From positions 1 to 24,864 of the forward strand of contig CAVPNY010000010.1 in assembly GCA_963706905.1 (NCBI GenBank): 24,864 nucleotides of DNA, in the 5' to 3' direction. Below are positions 24,467 through 24,864 of this stretch, one piece after another. The stretch is from CAVPNY01 sp963706905. GTDB lineage: Bacteria > Chloroflexota > Anaerolineae > Anaerolineales > UBA4823. Below the pieces are notes generated by a model. The model had not been told where the DNA came from, made no database searches, and saw nothing but the letters and a program-made list of their open reading frames with translations. Each line of letters starts with the position of its first letter. Positions within the stretch are counted from its first letter, which is position 1. Made by a program: the position numbers and the translations under genes.

Positions 24467-24726
24467 ACCGCAAACGAACATTCATGCTGGTCTGCCTGGC
24501 ATTGGCCGTTATCGCCGTTATATTTGCCATCGCCAGCCCCCGCAGTTCCGAGGCATACTCGCTGGCGACCGGTGTGGGCGCATTATCCGGAGGCAAGTAC
24601 GTACTGAGCCTGCAACCAGCGCAGGTTTCTGAGCCCGGTGGCTACCGGCTGCTGGACGCCCACGCCCTGGTTGACACCGCCGCTGGATGCTGCTGTAAGA
24701 ACTGTTTGCCGTTCGTGATGAAATAA
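24463..24726 (+). CDS. Small exported or lipoprotein-like protein
   Basis: GTG 24463 overlaps the previous stop as GTGA, so translation is coupled to the surface-protein gene. MNRKRTFMLVCLALAVIAVI and FAIASPRSSEA form a signal peptide or anchor. The body has YSLATGVGALSGGKYVLSLQ and SEPGGYRLLDAHALVDTAAG, a strand-rich part, and ends with Cys-Cys-Cys-Lys-Asn-Cys, an odd close that may come from a late frameshift or be a true metal-binding or disulfide tail. 87 aa as read. No family recognised; likely works with the upstream surface protein. Confidence 0.55.
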   Translation: MNRKRTFMLVCLALAVIAVIFAIASPRSSEAYSLATGVGALSGGKYVLSLQPAQVSEPGGYRLLDAHALVDTAAGCCCKNCLPFVMK

Positions 24727-24730
24727 AGGG

Positions 24731-24864
24731 TTAGCGCCGCCTCAGGCTCCTTACCAGCGCGGCCCCCCGGGGCAGCAGGGCAACCGCCGCGGCTATCCAT
24801 GCCATAGCCGTGTATTCCAGCGCGCTATAGGCCGAGACCAGGACGATCAGCAGGTCGTTGAAGC
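24731..24864 (-). CDS. C-terminal end of a membrane protein, cut by the window
   Basis: Minus strand, stop TAA at 24731-24733. The visible 43 residues include FNDLLIVLVSAYSALEYTAM, AWIAAAVALLPRGAALV and a basic end RSLRRR: a hydrophobic helix followed by a positively charged tail, typical of the last segment of an inner-membrane protein. It converges on the small exported-protein gene with only four bases between stops. The family cannot be told from this piece. Confidence 0.5.
   Translation of the reverse strand, partial: FNDLLIVLVSAYSALEYTAMAWIAAAVALLPRGAALVRSLRRR

Overview
The window looks like one contig of a Chloroflexota (probably Anaerolineae) genome. This is inferred from the make-up of a long Tad (Flp) pilus locus with no secretin (CpaC/RcpA) or outer-membrane component, and from a Chloroflexota-style secreted protein at the right end. 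Good Shine-Dalgarno sites precede most genes. No rRNA, tRNA or CRISPR was seen.

Left part (1-8160) is accessory DNA. An apparently whole IS1380-like insertion sequence (about 22-1575) is followed by a one-frameshift sulfatase (1731-3372). Then comes a graveyard of gene remnants: two unassigned fragments, an EVE-domain start, and the last strands of a Gram-negative outer-membrane protein. Next is an intact orphan beta-propeller-like gene (4269-5837) and a GNAT acetyltransferase remnant. At about 6165 the base composition turns visibly AT-rich. This island holds two tandem MazG-fold proteins, the first catalytically degenerate, and a membrane-anchored protein running into a broken deoxynucleoside kinase.

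Middle part (8241-21009, all minus strand) is one compact Tad operon read from right to left: small membrane protein, a very large VirB4/HerA-like ATPase with a Ser/Thr/His/Gln repeat domain, CpaB, CpaE/TadZ, CpaF/TadA, TadB, TadC, a 44-aa membrane protein, an isoprenylcysteine-methyltransferase-like enzyme, a further TadB/C-like membrane protein, prepilin peptidase, Flp pilin, TadE and a TadG-like protein. Many neighbours overlap by 1-4 bases. CpaF should power the TadB/TadC platform, the peptidase should mature Flp and TadE, and CpaB, CpaE and the small proteins should anchor or place the machine. The extra ATPase and the methyltransferase are the unusual parts. Nearly every gene here is split among reading frames by single-base indels, yet protein similarity continues across the breaks. 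That means either uncorrected sequence errors or a locus that has only just begun to decay.

Right part (21010-24864): the Tad operon leader, a 131-bp inverted-repeat element, an Rrf2 regulator with a clear self-overlapping promoter/operator, a YedF-like remnant, a possible structured RNA ending in an intrinsic terminator, a second inverted-repeat element of about 160 bp, then a promoter and two genes for exported proteins, and the end of a convergent membrane-protein gene cut by the window edge.
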